Shown: positions 1 to 10,158 of the stretch, one piece after another
Position numbering within the stretch: the stretch's first letter is position 1
How the letters are laid out: each line of letters begins with the position of its first letter
DNA from: Diplolepis rosae
Lineage: Eukaryota > Arthropoda > Insecta > Hymenoptera > Diplolepididae
Length of the DNA stretch: 64,000 nucleotides
NCBI GenBank assembly: GCA_030998225.1
Contig: JAPYXD010000724.1
Coordinates: forward strand, 671,564 to 735,563
Direction of reading: 5' to 3'
Notes under the pieces: generated by a model
Seen by the model: only the letters and a program-made list of their open reading frames with translations
The model's database searches: none
Told to the model about the DNA's origin: nothing
Position numbers and translations under genes: made by a program

Positions 1-701
1 TTTAAACTCGTTATAATCGACCTTTCGATTCGATTATTAACGAGTACTGTGATTGGATCATCACAGCCATATTGAAGTGCTGCCCTCATTCAGCCCTGTC
101 CGACTAAAAACAAAATGGCGGTTCATTAGTGATTATAGTTTCTATGTGCGAAGTTTTCTCACCAGAGCGGCGCTGCACGCGGCACGCTCTACAAAAGCAT
201 TATTCTAATAGACAAATATTTTTAAAAATTTAAATAATTAAGTTTGTGAACAATATGAAAAGAAAAATGTTCCTATATAAAATGATTCTAGGACATAAAA
301 TACACATTTTCCATAAATGAATTAATACAAAATAAAAAAAAGAACACATTAAACTTCGTAAAATATATACTGTGGATACGTAGGAAGAATTCTTGAGACC
401 CTGAACAAAATTTTTTTTATGTTATCCCCATATAACTGAAAATATATTTAAAAATAAATAAAAAGCTTAAGCTTCTAAATAGAAGTATTTTCCATTTTTA
501 TTTTCCAGCTTCAAACGAATGAAATGAAAAATAATTATTTTGTTAAGCCTTGTGTTCAACATAAAAAACCGTGTCAAGGGAAATATATACTCAATTAAAA
601 ATTTGTAAATGTAACAAAAAATATTCATTACTATAAAATTTGCTAGTACATATTTTCAACACATTTTAAATTTTTAACATGTACAGATCGATGATGACTA
701 G
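1..701. other. A+T-rich noncoding stretch
   Basis: No convincing coding region or RNA gene is visible. The first 40 bases hold an imperfect inverted repeat (CTCGTTA near 7, TAACGAG near 38). A slightly more G+C-rich patch lies at about 60-190. The rest is low-complexity A/T sequence. Confidence 0.5.
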
Positions 702-1330
702 TTAAGTGTCGCAAAGCTTGGCTGCTTTTTTCTTCAAGACGCTAACTTTTGTAATCTCAGCCATTTCCTGTGTTACGAATTGTCTCATCCGTATTTGGAG
801 ATAACATAGAATTATATATGCTAACATCTCCACAGCTTCATTGGCATGTTCTTTGCATTGAAAACTAAATTTTGTTTCAGATGAAATTAAATCGTCTAGA
901 ATTAGATCAAAAGAATTGCTAGACCGGCAATGTTTTGTTAAATAGATATTCGACAAATGTGATAAGCTTGTATAACTTAACATTTGGACGTATGAAATCT
1001 TTATTTATTTTTGCAAATCTACTCAAACTTTCAGGTAACTGATCACAAGAAAAAAATATCGTATCTGCATGAATTTCAGACGTAGTCAAAAATGCAATTA
1101 AGCATGTCGAACACTGATGAGTGTGCTGTTTAATGTAAGCAGTTATACGACCAGTTGTGTAAAAAATCAAACGATCTCTAACAGCTGGTAAAGCATATAA
1201 TAGTGCGCTACTGCATCTACAAAATCACTAAAATCAGTGTCTTCACAATCGATTATTGCTTTCAACTTTTCTCGAATTTCTTCAAATGCGCTTTTACTAT
1301 TCGACTGATGTAATTCTTTCAATTTTGAAA
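702..1330 (-). pseudogene. P-element/THAP9-like transposase C-terminal remnant
   Basis: Read on the minus strand, three segments in different frames join into what looks like the C-terminal end of a P-element/THAP9-type transposase. The first (about 1330-1180) is an acidic helical segment. The second (1170-919) contains IFYTTGRITAYIK, then a Cys-x2-Cys pair (QCSTC) and a segment ending RPNVKLYKLITFVEYLF. The third (983-702) contains CKEHANEAVEMLAYI, then RMRQF and a lysine-rich tail KKKAAKLC just before the stop. The 'TG(Y/R)...CxxC' block followed by a 'CxxHA' block and a basic tail is the pattern I associate with this family; that assignment is from memory of the family and was not searched. 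At least two frameshifts (near 1175 and 960) break it. The N-terminal THAP domain and catalytic core are not visible. Confidence 0.4.
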
Positions 1331-1339
1331 TTGTTATTA

Positions 1340-1454
1340 AGGGCTGTGGAGGGTTGCCATCGAAAGTACTACAATTTCAAAGCTTTGCAGGTTTAAAAAT
1401 GCTAAAGGCAGCTAATATCTTGTATATTTGCGAGAAGGTTGGGGTACATTCTCA
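1340..1454. other. Unassigned A+T-rich sequence
   Basis: Lies between the transposase remnant and the dispersed repeat. It may be further decayed transposase sequence, but no frame is readable. Confidence 0.3.
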
Positions 1455-1817
1455 GTTTTATGTTAGAAATATTTTCATCTCACATTTTTGTAGCTTAAGC
1501 ACAGACTTTTCATTAAAAAAATGAAATCGTCTATGGAAAGGAAAAATTTTCTAACAGATGTGGATAAATTAAAAAGCTAAGATATATGTGTTCATTAATA
1601 TCTTCATATGAACATGTAAATATTTATCGATATTAAATTTTACATCAAAATTTTTGTCCGAAGTATTCAAATCTTGTTACAATATGACAAGATCATATGG
1701 ACGAGTTCAATTTCTTTAATGAAATATTTTGTAATTTTTAATTTGTCTGTTCTTCTGAAATCGGAGGAAGATTTGAACAGTAAACAACAAATTTTCCAAT
1801 GGAATTCAAGGTCAATA
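1455..1817. repeat. Dispersed repeat, copy 1 (pairs with 15060-15424)
   Basis: This segment aligns by eye along its whole length, in the same orientation, with 15060-15424. Shared landmarks in order are ATGTTAGAAATATTTTCATC, a TTTTTGTAGC block, AAATTAAAAAGCTAA, TTCAAATCTTGTTACAAT and GATTTGAACAGTAAACAACA. The copies differ by many substitutions and small indels, so they are old. No terminal inverted repeats or target duplication were seen. Both copies could be pieces of a larger element. Confidence 0.65.
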
Positions 1818-1913
1818 AATGCTTAAAGTTTTATATTAAAATTTTAATTACAAAATTTTGAAGCATTGTAACTATAACATTTTTTGGAATTTACATCTTC
1901 TACATGACAATTT

Positions 1914-1942
1914 GTATATATATATATATATGTATATATAAA
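1914..1942. repeat. (TA)n microsatellite
   Basis: A run of alternating T and A interrupted once by G. Simple-sequence repeat with no further context. Confidence 0.8.
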
Positions 1943-2729
1943 CTACCATCGGAAATTACAGGTAGACCTAGAGTTTCAACTTTCGTTATAAAGTGATTTA
2001 TTTTATAGAAAGATATTACAAAAGAAATTTTAATTTAGATCTCTTTGAAGGAAATTAATAAGTATGTAAAAAAATTAAAATTTAAAAAAATTTTTTTACT
2101 GTCTTCATAGTGTTTTTTTTACCTAATTAAAATATTTTTAGAAAGTCTTTTCTGGATTCTATATGCTGGGGTTGAAAATGTTACAAAAAGTCGTGTAATT
2201 TAAAAAATGTGTATACCCATACGAATGAAATCTTAAAGTGTGCTGTTCGATAAAATATTAGATATAATATATTTTACTTTTGGATAATCAAAACTTTTAT
2301 TTATATTTATATATTGAAATTTTCATTTAAAATATGTTATGTACTCTGAAAGTTTTTTCAAAATGTTTTATTCTAAAGGATTTATTTTCAATTTTACTCC
2401 ATACCAAATTAAAGTTAGTGTACGATTTCGTGTGCTAATTTTGATATGATTTATGTATTTTTCAATTATTTAAACCTTTAATACTCAAACATTCAGAATT
2501 ATTTTAAAGTCAAAATGTTTTAATAAATTGCATTGGGCTTTAGGGTCCATAAATGAAGAAGTCTATTATGAATTAAATCAAGTGTCATTACAATCTACTA
2601 TTTTAATTGTTTTAATAAAACATTGAATAATTTAAAAACATTAAAATATAGTTTAAACATATAGTTCATAGTTACATACTGAAGTTTAAAGAATTTGAAA
2701 ATCTTTCTGTTGAAAAAAAGACGTTTTCG
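1943..2729. other. A+T-rich noncoding stretch
   Basis: No open frame, splice-consistent exon or structured RNA was recognised. Long A and T runs dominate. Confidence 0.5.
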
Positions 2730-2780
2730 AATGCACCGGGATTCGAGCCCGGGTATTTCGATTGCCGGTCGACTGCATGT
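2730..2780 (-). repeat. tRNA-like T-arm fragment, possibly from a tRNA-derived SINE
   Basis: On the minus strand 2752-2736 reads CCGGG-CTCGAAT-CCCGG: a five-base-pair stem with a seven-base loop, as in a tRNA T-arm. It is one mismatch from the Pol III B-box consensus GGTTCGANTCC. No acceptor stem, anticodon arm or A-box could be assembled around it, so it is not called a tRNA gene. It could also be a chance G+C-rich hairpin. Confidence 0.35.
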
Positions 2781-3120
2781 ACATTCATGTAAAAATATTA
2801 AATATTTTGAAAATTTTTTTTCAAGTATTTTACTTTATAGTAATGATTTGTCGAATTTACTTCACACCGCATAAATCTCAAAGTGCAAATTCGCATGCGA
2901 ATTCAAATACAATTTATGCTTTTTTGTAACATTTGAAGCCTTTCTTTACACAGACACTTCCATCGGAAATTAGAGGTTCATATGTTATTTAAGCTATTGT
3001 TAAAGTATAACTTAATTTTTATGATAAAAGGTTAACATTTTTTCCTGATGCTAAAATAAAAGTGAACACAGTTTTGCTTCTAATAAGCCCAAGTTAAGAG
3101 CAAAATATTAATTTTGTAAA
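2781..3120. other. A+T-rich noncoding stretch
   Basis: No supported gene or repeat was seen here. Confidence 0.5.
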
Positions 3121-3124
3121 AATA

Positions 3125-3240
3125 TACTACAAAAAATCTGCCCGCTTCGTGGGCACATTCTCATCGCGCGCTTCGCTTGCAAGTTTGAGCGCGCCTGGGG
3201 CGCGCGATTCGATCGTCGCACTCGGTCTTGTATTCTTCGG
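3125..3240. other. Isolated G+C-rich island
   Basis: About 110 bases rich in GCGC (for example GCGCGCTTCGCTTGC and GGGGCGCGCG) sit inside otherwise A+T-rich DNA. A shorter related motif (GCGCTTCGCGCTCG) occurs at about 7587-7600, just outside the far end of the 3450-7545 element. It is probably a fragment of a dispersed repeat; no coding signal. Confidence 0.4.
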
Positions 3241-3474
3241 ACCCTAAAGCCAACTAAGACCATCAACAATATTTGAATATTAATACTAAGGGTCGATATA
3301 AGTCCTGTTTCATTATTATTTAAATTTATTACTTGTAATTTGATACTTAAGTTCAAGTCAATTGTATAATATTATCGATGTGAATTACATTTTCTCAAAG
3401 TTACTAAATTTGTTTTTGATTTCAAATGAAAAAACAAATTCAATTTACTCAGGGTTGCCACAAGTTTCAGTATC

Positions 3475-3525
3475 CTAATTTCCCTGACTTTTCCCTGACT
3501 TTTCCCTGACTTTTCCCTGACCAAA
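3475..3525. repeat. Subterminal TTCCCTGACT repeats, left end
   Basis: About four copies of TTCCCTGACT/TTTCCCTGAC follow the left terminal repeat directly. The same unit, in the same orientation and not inverted, precedes the right terminus at about 7474-7533. Confidence 0.75.
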
Positions 3526-3817
3526 ATCTATTGTAAGAGGACTCATCTCGGTGGAACTATATTCCTATAATAGAATATTTGCGTGTTTTTCCCTGTTATT
3601 TTTCAACAGAGAGGATGTTAAATAAGAGAAGGTAAGATAGAAACAACGTATTTTTATTTATTCATTTTTTGTCAAAACTTAAAAGGAAACGAACTGGTAT
3701 GCCATAACTTGCATGTTGCTATCGAACGTTAAATATAAAAAATGGCATCATAGGGAATTTATAAATTTTTGGTTATATCAATCACAGCGGGGTCAACTTA
3801 AAGAGATCAATCTTACA

Positions 3818-4033
3818 TATTAGTAGTTTCATTGTTTAAACAATTTTCGCATGTTTGACCCCTCAGTGAAAAAATGTGAAAAAATATTTAATATCTTCCG
3901 ATTTAATTGAGTCTCTACTTTCATTAAATATGCGCTAGTTGCATTGTGACATAGCGCATATGATACTTCTTTTTCCACATTTTTTCACTGAGGGGGCAAA
4001 CATGCGAAAATTTTTTAAACAATTAAACTAATA
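3818..4033. mobile_element. Hairpin MITE-like element with ~55-bp inverted repeats
   Basis: The left arm (about 3818-3879) contains GTTTAAACAATTTTCGCATG and CCCTCAGTGAAAAAATGTG. The right arm (about 3976-4033) is its reverse complement with few mismatches. The roughly 95-base spacer is A+T-rich. There is no coding capacity and no unambiguous target duplication. Confidence 0.6.
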
Positions 4034-4789
4034 ATATCTGTATTTAATTAACAAAATAAAAATTATATAAATATTTATCTGAAACCTAACGTAATAAGCT
4101 AAAAAATGAAACAAACCTAAAATCGATTTAATTATTTCAACCGGAGATAATGAATTTTAAGCACAAGAGACTTTAGCATTTTGTCCAATTTTATCAAAAG
4201 TTTAAATTAATATATCTCTCAAAAAAAAATTTTCTTTCGAAAATCCTGATATATGTGTCGATTAAATTAATAAAAAGATGCCACAGAATAAAATTTAAGA
4301 CTTAAAAATGTGAACAATCTTTTTTTTTTGAAATCCGTACGATTTGCAAAGGAATGTCCCATATAAGTTACAATAAAAGTTTATGTAATATTATTTTTTT
4401 TTTTAAAGTTATCATTTCATAATTAGTTTATACATGCTTGTTCTGCAATATCAATTTGACAGAATAGAATAATAAAGATTCGTTGTTCTTATTTCCAAAT
4501 TACTTTACAGATATTTATTCTTTTTATAGCTACTTTTCTTTTGAAAAAAAGTATTCCAGAACGTCATCCTTCAAAAATTTTCGCCAATAACAGAGTAAAT
4601 AACGAATTACCAGTTTTGCTGCCGATTTACCGAATTACGGTAAGAAATTACCAGTGACCAAAAAATGTCGGTATCGGCACATCACTAGTCCAGAAGCAAA
4701 GGCCGAACCATGTTTGCCTAGCAAGAGGAGCACTTACTGTCACTTAGCCGTAAGCATGTGAAACCACGCGAGTATACACAGAACGTGGA

Positions 4790-5045
4790 CGTTTTCGGCC
4801 TCCACCACTGACCCGTGTGGATCTGCACACAATCAAACTTCGTTCAAACGTAGCGCGAAGCAGACGGCATATTTAAAATTACTAAATAGATAATTTAAGA
4901 AATTACCCTCCTTTTTTAGATATTTTAAAAAACCTTCACCTAAAATCAATATCTAAAAGATTTTTTTCGAATTTTAGGATGATTTAAACACTTGAGAAAA
5001 AAAATGTTCAGTAAAATGTGTAGTTCAATAAATGTTAAAAGCTTC
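4790..5045. repeat. Dispersed repeat, copy 1 (pairs with 14503-14930)
   Basis: The segment starting CAGAACGTGG, followed by TTCGGCC, CCACCAC and then GCGCGAAGCAGACG, recurs in the same order and orientation at 14503-14930. The second copy carries about 130 extra bases in the middle. Both end near AATAAATGT. Divergence is high. A shorter related 'GGGGGCCGAAAAG' block occurs at about 7329-7341. Confidence 0.55.
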
Positions 5046-5113
5046 AAAACAAAATATAGATTTATATATTTTTTAGTATTGTAAATAAACTTTTTCAAAT
5101 AAAAAATTATGCC

Positions 5114-5423
5114 TAAGGTAGCGTTTACATAATACGTCACACAGTTTATGGGACGGGGGGGTCTGCAAATTGTGACGTGGTGTGACATGTCGGGAGGGGG
5201 GTCTGCCCTATGCGTTACGTCACACATTAAATGTGTACCCACGAAATTTTTTACTGGATTTTGCACGCGTTAACGAAAATTTTTTTATAAAATTAAGAGG
5301 TGTGACGTGACATCGAGGGGGGGGGGCTGAGGTTTGCGACCGGGTGTGACATGGGGGGACGGGGGGGGGGGCGGTAAAAAATAGCTAAAAAAACGCGTGA
5401 CGTATTATGTGAACGGCCCCTAA
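5114..5423. mobile_element. PIF/Harbinger-type MITE flanked by TAA
   Basis: The element runs from 5117 to 5420 (304 bp). Its left terminus reads GGTAGCGTTTACATAATACG and its right terminus, reverse-complemented, reads GGGGCCGTTCACATAATACG; both continue into TCAC. TAA lies directly outside each end (5114-5116 and 5421-5423), matching the 3-bp TWA target duplication of PIF/Harbinger elements. The inside has repeated GTGTGACRTG motifs next to long G runs. No coding region. Confidence 0.75.
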
Positions 5424-5565
5424 AATACTTTACATTAAAACGTTATAAATATAAAAAACATAAATTGTATTTAAATTTACACACAAAATTAGACAATAAG
5501 ATTTTTTTGATAGAAAGCAACATGAAAAAACATTAAATTCCAATAAAATATTTTTTAAAGTTTTT

Positions 5566-7319
5566 GAAATATGTAACATTTTTTATGAAATGTCGTTTTC
5601 GAATCCCAAGTGCGAATAAAAGGTTTCATTGTTTGAAAAGAAATCATGCCTAAATTTGGATACGAAATTACTTCATAAGATTTCTGTGCTGTGAAGGAAA
5701 GTTGAAGAATATTTCGTTCAAATAAAGTGCTTCGAAACAAATTTTATAATATATATTCTATTATATTTTGTCAATATATTAGTGTAAATAAAGGGTTAAA
5801 ATATTTGATAAATATATACATATACACTATATTTAAATATGCATACAAAATAAAACTGAAATTTCTTTGGTATGAAGCAAAATTATTAATTATTTAACGC
5901 ACTTTTTTGAATGATAGTTTTATCTATAAACATTACGGAAATCCCTGTTAAAATTAACATTGTGAAGAAAATTTCTTATTTTATTAGTTTAACAGGCATT
6001 CCTTAGCGAATTTATAAGTTGAACACGCAGAAAAAAATTCTAGTAAAATTTACAGAAAGTTCAGTACTTATTTTTACAAATTGAATTTTGAGTATATATA
6101 TTACCAGAAATCTGGTCCAATTAACAGTTTTTTTGTACAGTCCACTTAACTTCCAGTGAAATCTACCAAACTTAATTTTTTCGTATCTGATAGATTTCAC
6201 TCGATACTAAGGGAAACGTACAGAAAATATGTATACATGCACATGCATCAACTTTTGTTTTCAAAATTTTGGAAATGGTAAAGAAGATAGAAACGGACAT
6301 AGATAGATTACTTTTGGTTTTGACAATGAAACGAAATTTTCTGATACATATTTTTTTTTTAATTCAACTTTTTTTAATTTCGAAACCGCAGTAGTCTATC
6401 TGCGTCCGTTTTTATCGTCTTTATCATTTCGCAAATTTTGAGCAAAAAATACCTAGCTCTTAAATACTTCAATACATTTCCTAAAAAGCTTATTTTTTCC
6501 CTTTCTATAGAGTTTTTGAATTTTCAAATTAAGAGTCTCTGCATATACAACAAAAACACAATGTTTATTTTAAACTTGAACCTCATATTTATTGTAAAAC
6601 ACAATTTTGTGCATAATTTTTAAATTACAATATTAGATTTAAAAGCTACATAAAGTTTAAATCGATATATTTTTTTTTAATTATTAACATTTATTGACTT
6701 TCAAATGTTAATGCAAAATCATATTTCAAGTGTCTAAGTCATTCTAAAAATTTAACAATATTTTTCAGGTATTTCTTTTGGGCAAATATTTTTCAAAATA
6801 TATGAAATCAAATAATTTAAGTTATTATTAAATAATTTAAATTTAAATTAAATATTCCATAAATAATGAATTGGCGTGCCTTTTGCGCTTTTTTCGCGCG
6901 GAGTCAGGAAAAACATACATAATTTTACCGATTCAACAATTTTAAATAGTTATAGCACAAAATTTTTGCAAATTTAGTAGATATTTTAATACAATTTACC
7001 GCTTTTTGGAAAGTATAATACATTTGCTGATAATCATTACCAAAATGCAAGTAAAATTAATAAAATAAGCAATTTTCTTCAAAATATTGATTTTAACAGG
7101 CATTTCCTTAATATTTATCGACAAAACTATTATTTAAACAAAATTTGTTTCAAAGCATTTTATTCAAACGAAACAGTCTTCAACTTTACTTTATAGTAGA
7201 GAAATCTCATGATGTAATTTCGTATCCAAATTCAGGCATGATTTCTTTTTAAACAATGATACTTTTTATTCGCACTTGGGATTCGAAAAGGACATTTCAT
7301 AAAAAATGTTACATATTTC
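5566..7319. repeat. Large foldback (inverted repeat) inside the CAGGG element
   Basis: Positions 5566-5745 match the reverse complement of 7140-7319 nearly end to end; an example landmark is TTTTCGAATCCCAAGTGCGA. After about 165 unmatched bases in the left arm, pairing resumes: 5914-5992 matches the reverse complement of 7052-7134. The centre holds a second hairpin: 6262-6311 (GAAACGGACATAGATAGA) against 6391-6440. The arms diverge by roughly 10-20% by eye. The element that carried the arms is not identified. Confidence 0.65.
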
Positions 7320-7473
7320 AGTCAGTAGTGGGGGCCGAAAAGTTCCACGATCTGAGAACACTTTTGCTAGCCTGTGTCTGCTGCGGCGAGTTAACCGAGC
7401 AAGAAGGAAGAAGAGTTGGAAGAACTGACCGCGGCACAGTGAAACGCAGTAACGCACGATCTGGCCACAGCGA

Positions 7474-7533
7474 TTCCCTGACTAAACCTTAAATTCCCTG
7501 ACTTTTCCCTGACTTCCCTGACTTCCCTGACTT
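7474..7533. repeat. Subterminal TTCCCTGACT repeats, right end
   Basis: Four to five partly spaced copies of TTCCCTGACT lead into the right terminal inverted repeat CTTGTGGCAACCCTG. They have the same orientation as the left set. Confidence 0.75.
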
Positions 7534-7724
7534 GTGGCAACCCTGTTACTTAAAGCTCCAAAGAACACATTCTTATCATGACACTTGCGCTTCGCGCTCG
7601 ATTTTCTGTATACATTTCTGTAACTTTCTAATAAATTACATGATTAAAATAATTTATTTTCTTTCAAATCTCTCAAAAAGAAAAAACAATTGTAGACTTT
7701 ATTTAAGGAAACGATTTTGAAGGA

Positions 7725-8335
7725 CAACTCTTATTTCGTATCTCACATATTTTGGTGAAAAAAATCGAATTTTTTTAATATTAAAAATCAAAACATAAAA
7801 TATACATCCTGTCCCGAAATGTCTTGATGGGAATTTATAGACCTCATTTAGGCAAACAATTTTCCATTTAAACGTTTTTTTTTGTATCTCACATATTTTG
7901 TCTAAAAAATGTAATTCTTGAATTCTAATCGTATTTTTTGGAATTGAAACGAAAATATATGTTTTTTCAGAAACTGTGTGAGACAAAATTTGTAGATCTT
8001 TTTGAAACGAACAACTTTGTATTCTTACGTTTTTTTTCTCATTTCGAATATTATTGTTAAAAATTGAATTTTGGATTTTCAATAGTTTTTTTTTTGAATT
8101 AAAAAGAAAAATATGCATCTTATGAAAAAATGTTACAATTCAAATTTGAAGGAATTTATGTAGAAAATAATATTGTATCATAACGTTTTTTCGTATCTCG
8201 TATAATTTAACTGGAAAATGAAATTTTGATATTGACTTTTTTCGAATTTGAATATGCTGTAACATTTCTAATTTTGATTTAATCAAAAAATGTTATCAGG
8301 ATAATTTGTAGAGATTTATGAGCACTATCAAAAAC
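7725..8335. repeat. Degenerate tandem repeat, ~150-bp period
   Basis: A motif like TTCGTATCTCACATATTTTG recurs at about 7734 and 7881, and in more decayed form near 8028 and 8190. Each is followed by a GAAAAATGAAATTTTT-like segment and a 'TTTGTAGATCT/TTTATAGACC' block. That gives about four diverged copies. The 139-residue minus-strand frame over this region is composed of the repeat and is not taken as a gene. Confidence 0.55.
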
Positions 8336-8640
8336 CAGTATTGGAATTTTTGATTTTTTCAAAAAGTTATTTTCAAAAACACAAAAGTAGTGCTCAATCC
8401 CTCAATTTTGATTGGATGTGGCTGGTTAACGAACTTGTCCTTACTTTTTCAGCTCCGATAAAGTGTGCCAAAGCTCAATTCAATCTGATAATTCTGTCGA
8501 GAGTTATGCCGCACACGACCTACAGACAGACAGACAGACGGACAGACAGACAGAAACTTTCGTAAAAACCCTTTTTTCTGACTCAGGGGGTCTCAAAACG
8601 TAAAGATTTGATGAAAATTTCGAAAGTCATTTTTCACATA
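8336..8640. repeat. Dispersed-repeat tail with (GACA)n microsatellite
   Basis: A (CAGA/GACA)n run lies at 8522-8554. It is followed by a CTCAGGGGGTCTCAAAACGT segment that I recall as a common ending of insect interspersed repeats. The tract follows the degenerate tandem repeat directly, so both may belong to one element. No coding evidence. Confidence 0.5.
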
Positions 8641-8734
8641 AAACCAATACCTTCCCATCCATGATGAGAATGTATAAAAAACAAACAAAAATTCTGGCCT
8701 GTTGTTTACAAATTTCTAAGTTTTTCGTTCATTT

Positions 8735-8985
8735 TATCCGGTTTTCTATATACAGTGAATTCTACATATTTTTTCCAATTCGTGTTGTTGCTTACTGGAC
8801 TTCTTCATTTTGAATTGCAAGCAATGAGATAAGTTTTTGAGTTTCATTATTATCCTTATTTTAACTATCTTCTACATTTTTATCTTTTACGAAAATTTTG
8901 AATTAATCTTTTAATTTATGGCACTGAAGAGGGCCCCCGCATATGTAGCCGAAACGTTTGCCTTCTCTCTTTTTTTGCGTTTTTT
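8735..8985 (+). mobile_element. Solo copy of the hammerhead-bearing element
   Basis: This segment is a diverged homologue of the first third of the satellite monomer. Shared blocks in order include ATCCGGTTTT, TACAGTGAA, TACTGGACT-TCTTCATTTTG, TTGCAAGC, GAGATAAGTTTTTGA, TTTTGAATTAATCTTT and TTTATGGCACTGAAGAGGGC. It is not followed by the other two thirds of the monomer (about 760 bp), so this part exists as a dispersed element by itself. No reverse transcriptase frame lies nearby. Penelope-like retroelements are known to carry such ribozymes in their terminal repeats; assignment to that class is inference. Confidence 0.65.
8920..8962 (+). ncRNA. Hammerhead ribozyme-like motif, solo copy
   Basis: Reading 5' to 3': GGCA (stem I, 5' strand), CTGAAGA (C3 to A9; position 7 is free in hammerheads), a stem II region beginning GGGCC and ending GCC, GAAA (12-15.1), CGTT, then TGCC (stem I, 3' strand). 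Stem I pairs fully. Stem II is weaker than in the other copies because the array's GGCC is AGCC here. Stem III would be the self-complementary ACGU with no loop, so activity would need pairing between two copies. Confidence 0.5.
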
Positions 8986-9014
8986 ATCGTAAGCCAATAA
9001 AAAATTTACAACGG

Positions 9015-9590
9015 GCGCGGTACTGCGCCCGTACTGGCAAGTACGGGCGCAGTGCTGGCAGACAGTACTGGTTCCCGTACTGGCATATGTCGGGGATGAT
9101 AACGATGTTCTGCACTTGTCTGCCAGTGCTGGTCCCGTACTGGTTGTCGGTGCTGGCATTTGGTACTGGTGCAGTACTGGCATATGTCGGGCATGATAAC
9201 GAATTTTAGCACTGGCAGACCACTGCTGGTCCCGTACTGGTTTTCGGTGCTGGCATTTGGTACTGGTGCAGTACTGGCATATGTCGGGCATGATAACGAA
9301 TTTTAGCACTGGCAGACCAGTGCTGGTCCCGTACTGGTTTTCGGTGCTGGCATTTAGTAATGTCGCAGTACTTGTATATCCGGGGGTGATAACGAATTTT
9401 AGCACTGGCAGACCAGTGCTGGTCCCGTACTGGTTTTCGGTGCTGGCATTTAGTAATGTCGCAGTACTTGTATATCCGGGGGTGATAACAATGTTCTGCA
9501 GTAGCAAAACAGTGCTTGTCTCGTACAGGTTGTTGGTGCTGGCATTTAGTACTGGTGGGCGGTATTGGTATATGTGGGGGACTGTAAATT
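9015..9590. repeat. Minisatellite, 96-97 bp period, about 6 copies
   Basis: The landmark GATAACGA(A/T) recurs at spacings of 97, 97, 96 and about 96 bases (about 9104, 9201, 9298, 9394 and 9490 for the following base). Each unit is built from smaller GTACTGG, CAGTGCTGG and GGCATTTGGTACTGGTG pieces and is far richer in G+C than its surroundings. It begins about 30 bases after the solo hammerhead element ends. Stop codons are scarce on both strands, which produces long open frames, but these track the repeat and are not called as genes. Confidence 0.85.
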
Positions 9591-9624
9591 TTCTGCATTG
9601 ATGGTTTACGTTTAGAATCCTGTT

Positions 9625-9842
9625 GAATATAGTAGAATATACTTGGAATTGGAATGAATAATTCAATTCTATAAAATTCACTTAAATTCAATACACCAAA
9701 ACAATTCATGTTAGTGATAAGAATTTTAGTTGAAATAGTCGAAGTTTTTTACATGTATTTAAATGAAGCGGATTTCAGAAATTTCAAGTGAATTCCATAA
9801 AATTCAATTATTCATTTCGTATCCAAGTCGAAGTATATATTC
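9625..9842. mobile_element. Short inverted-repeat (MITE-like) element
   Basis: Positions 9625-9690 and the reverse complement of 9778-9842 align with several mismatches. Shared blocks are GAATATA, ACTTGGA, GAATGAATAATT(C/G)AATT and AATTCACTT. The spacer is about 85 bases. No target duplication is evident. Confidence 0.5.
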
Positions 9843-9849
9843 ATTTCAA

Positions 9850-10158
9850 TGAAATAGGTCAAATTCATCATATTTTTCTTTAAAATACTTCATATAAATT
9901 AAGGTCTGTTGAATTGTAAAGAATATTCAGTAATTTAAGTAAATTACAGTGAAATCATACACTAAACTGTGAAATTTGCAACTTTGCGGAATGATATGGA
10001 TTCTTTGCATTGGAAGGCACAGAAAATAATTATAATTTAAAAAATTGTAATTAAATGATTTTAAAAAGTGAATATATTTTCATAACTTTATTTATAAAAA
10101 TTATTTAAAAACTAATGCTAAAGTAAAGTAATATTCAAGTACATCAGAGTTCATTTAC
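9850..10158. other. A+T-rich noncoding, downstream of the minus-strand gene
   Basis: Probable 3' flank of the gene ending at 10159. No clear polyadenylation site was singled out; AATAAA-like hexamers are too frequent here to be informative. Confidence 0.4.

Larger units (their letters stand above)
3450..7545. mobile_element. Candidate 4.1 kb non-autonomous DNA transposon with CAGGG termini (hAT-like ends)
   Basis: The left end reads CAGGGTTGCCACAAG (3450-3464) and the right end is its exact reverse complement (7531-7545). Each end is flanked on the outside by TTACT (3445-3449 and 7546-7550), which could be a 5-bp target duplication. Inside each end lies a run of TTCCCTGACT repeats. CAGGG(T)-type termini are typical of hAT elements; most hATs make 8-bp duplications, so the class is uncertain. 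No transposase frame is found inside. The interior is a nest of other repeats: an inverted repeat at 3818-4033, a Harbinger-type MITE at 5117-5420 and a foldback at 5566-7319. Two unrelated insertions facing each other could in principle mimic this structure. Confidence 0.55.

Noticed and set aside
2730..2780. A functional tRNA gene
   Set aside because: Only a T-arm-like hairpin is visible; no acceptor stem, D-arm or anticodon arm could be assembled.
7699..8118. A 139-codon minus-strand frame
   Set aside because: It coincides with the degenerate ~150-bp tandem repeat and has an A+T-driven Lys/Asn/Ile/Phe composition.
8911..9709. Long open frames (up to 256 codons) on both strands over the minisatellite
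   Set aside because: They arise from a stop-poor tandem unit. Frames are open on both strands at once and the products are low-complexity repeats with no family resemblance.
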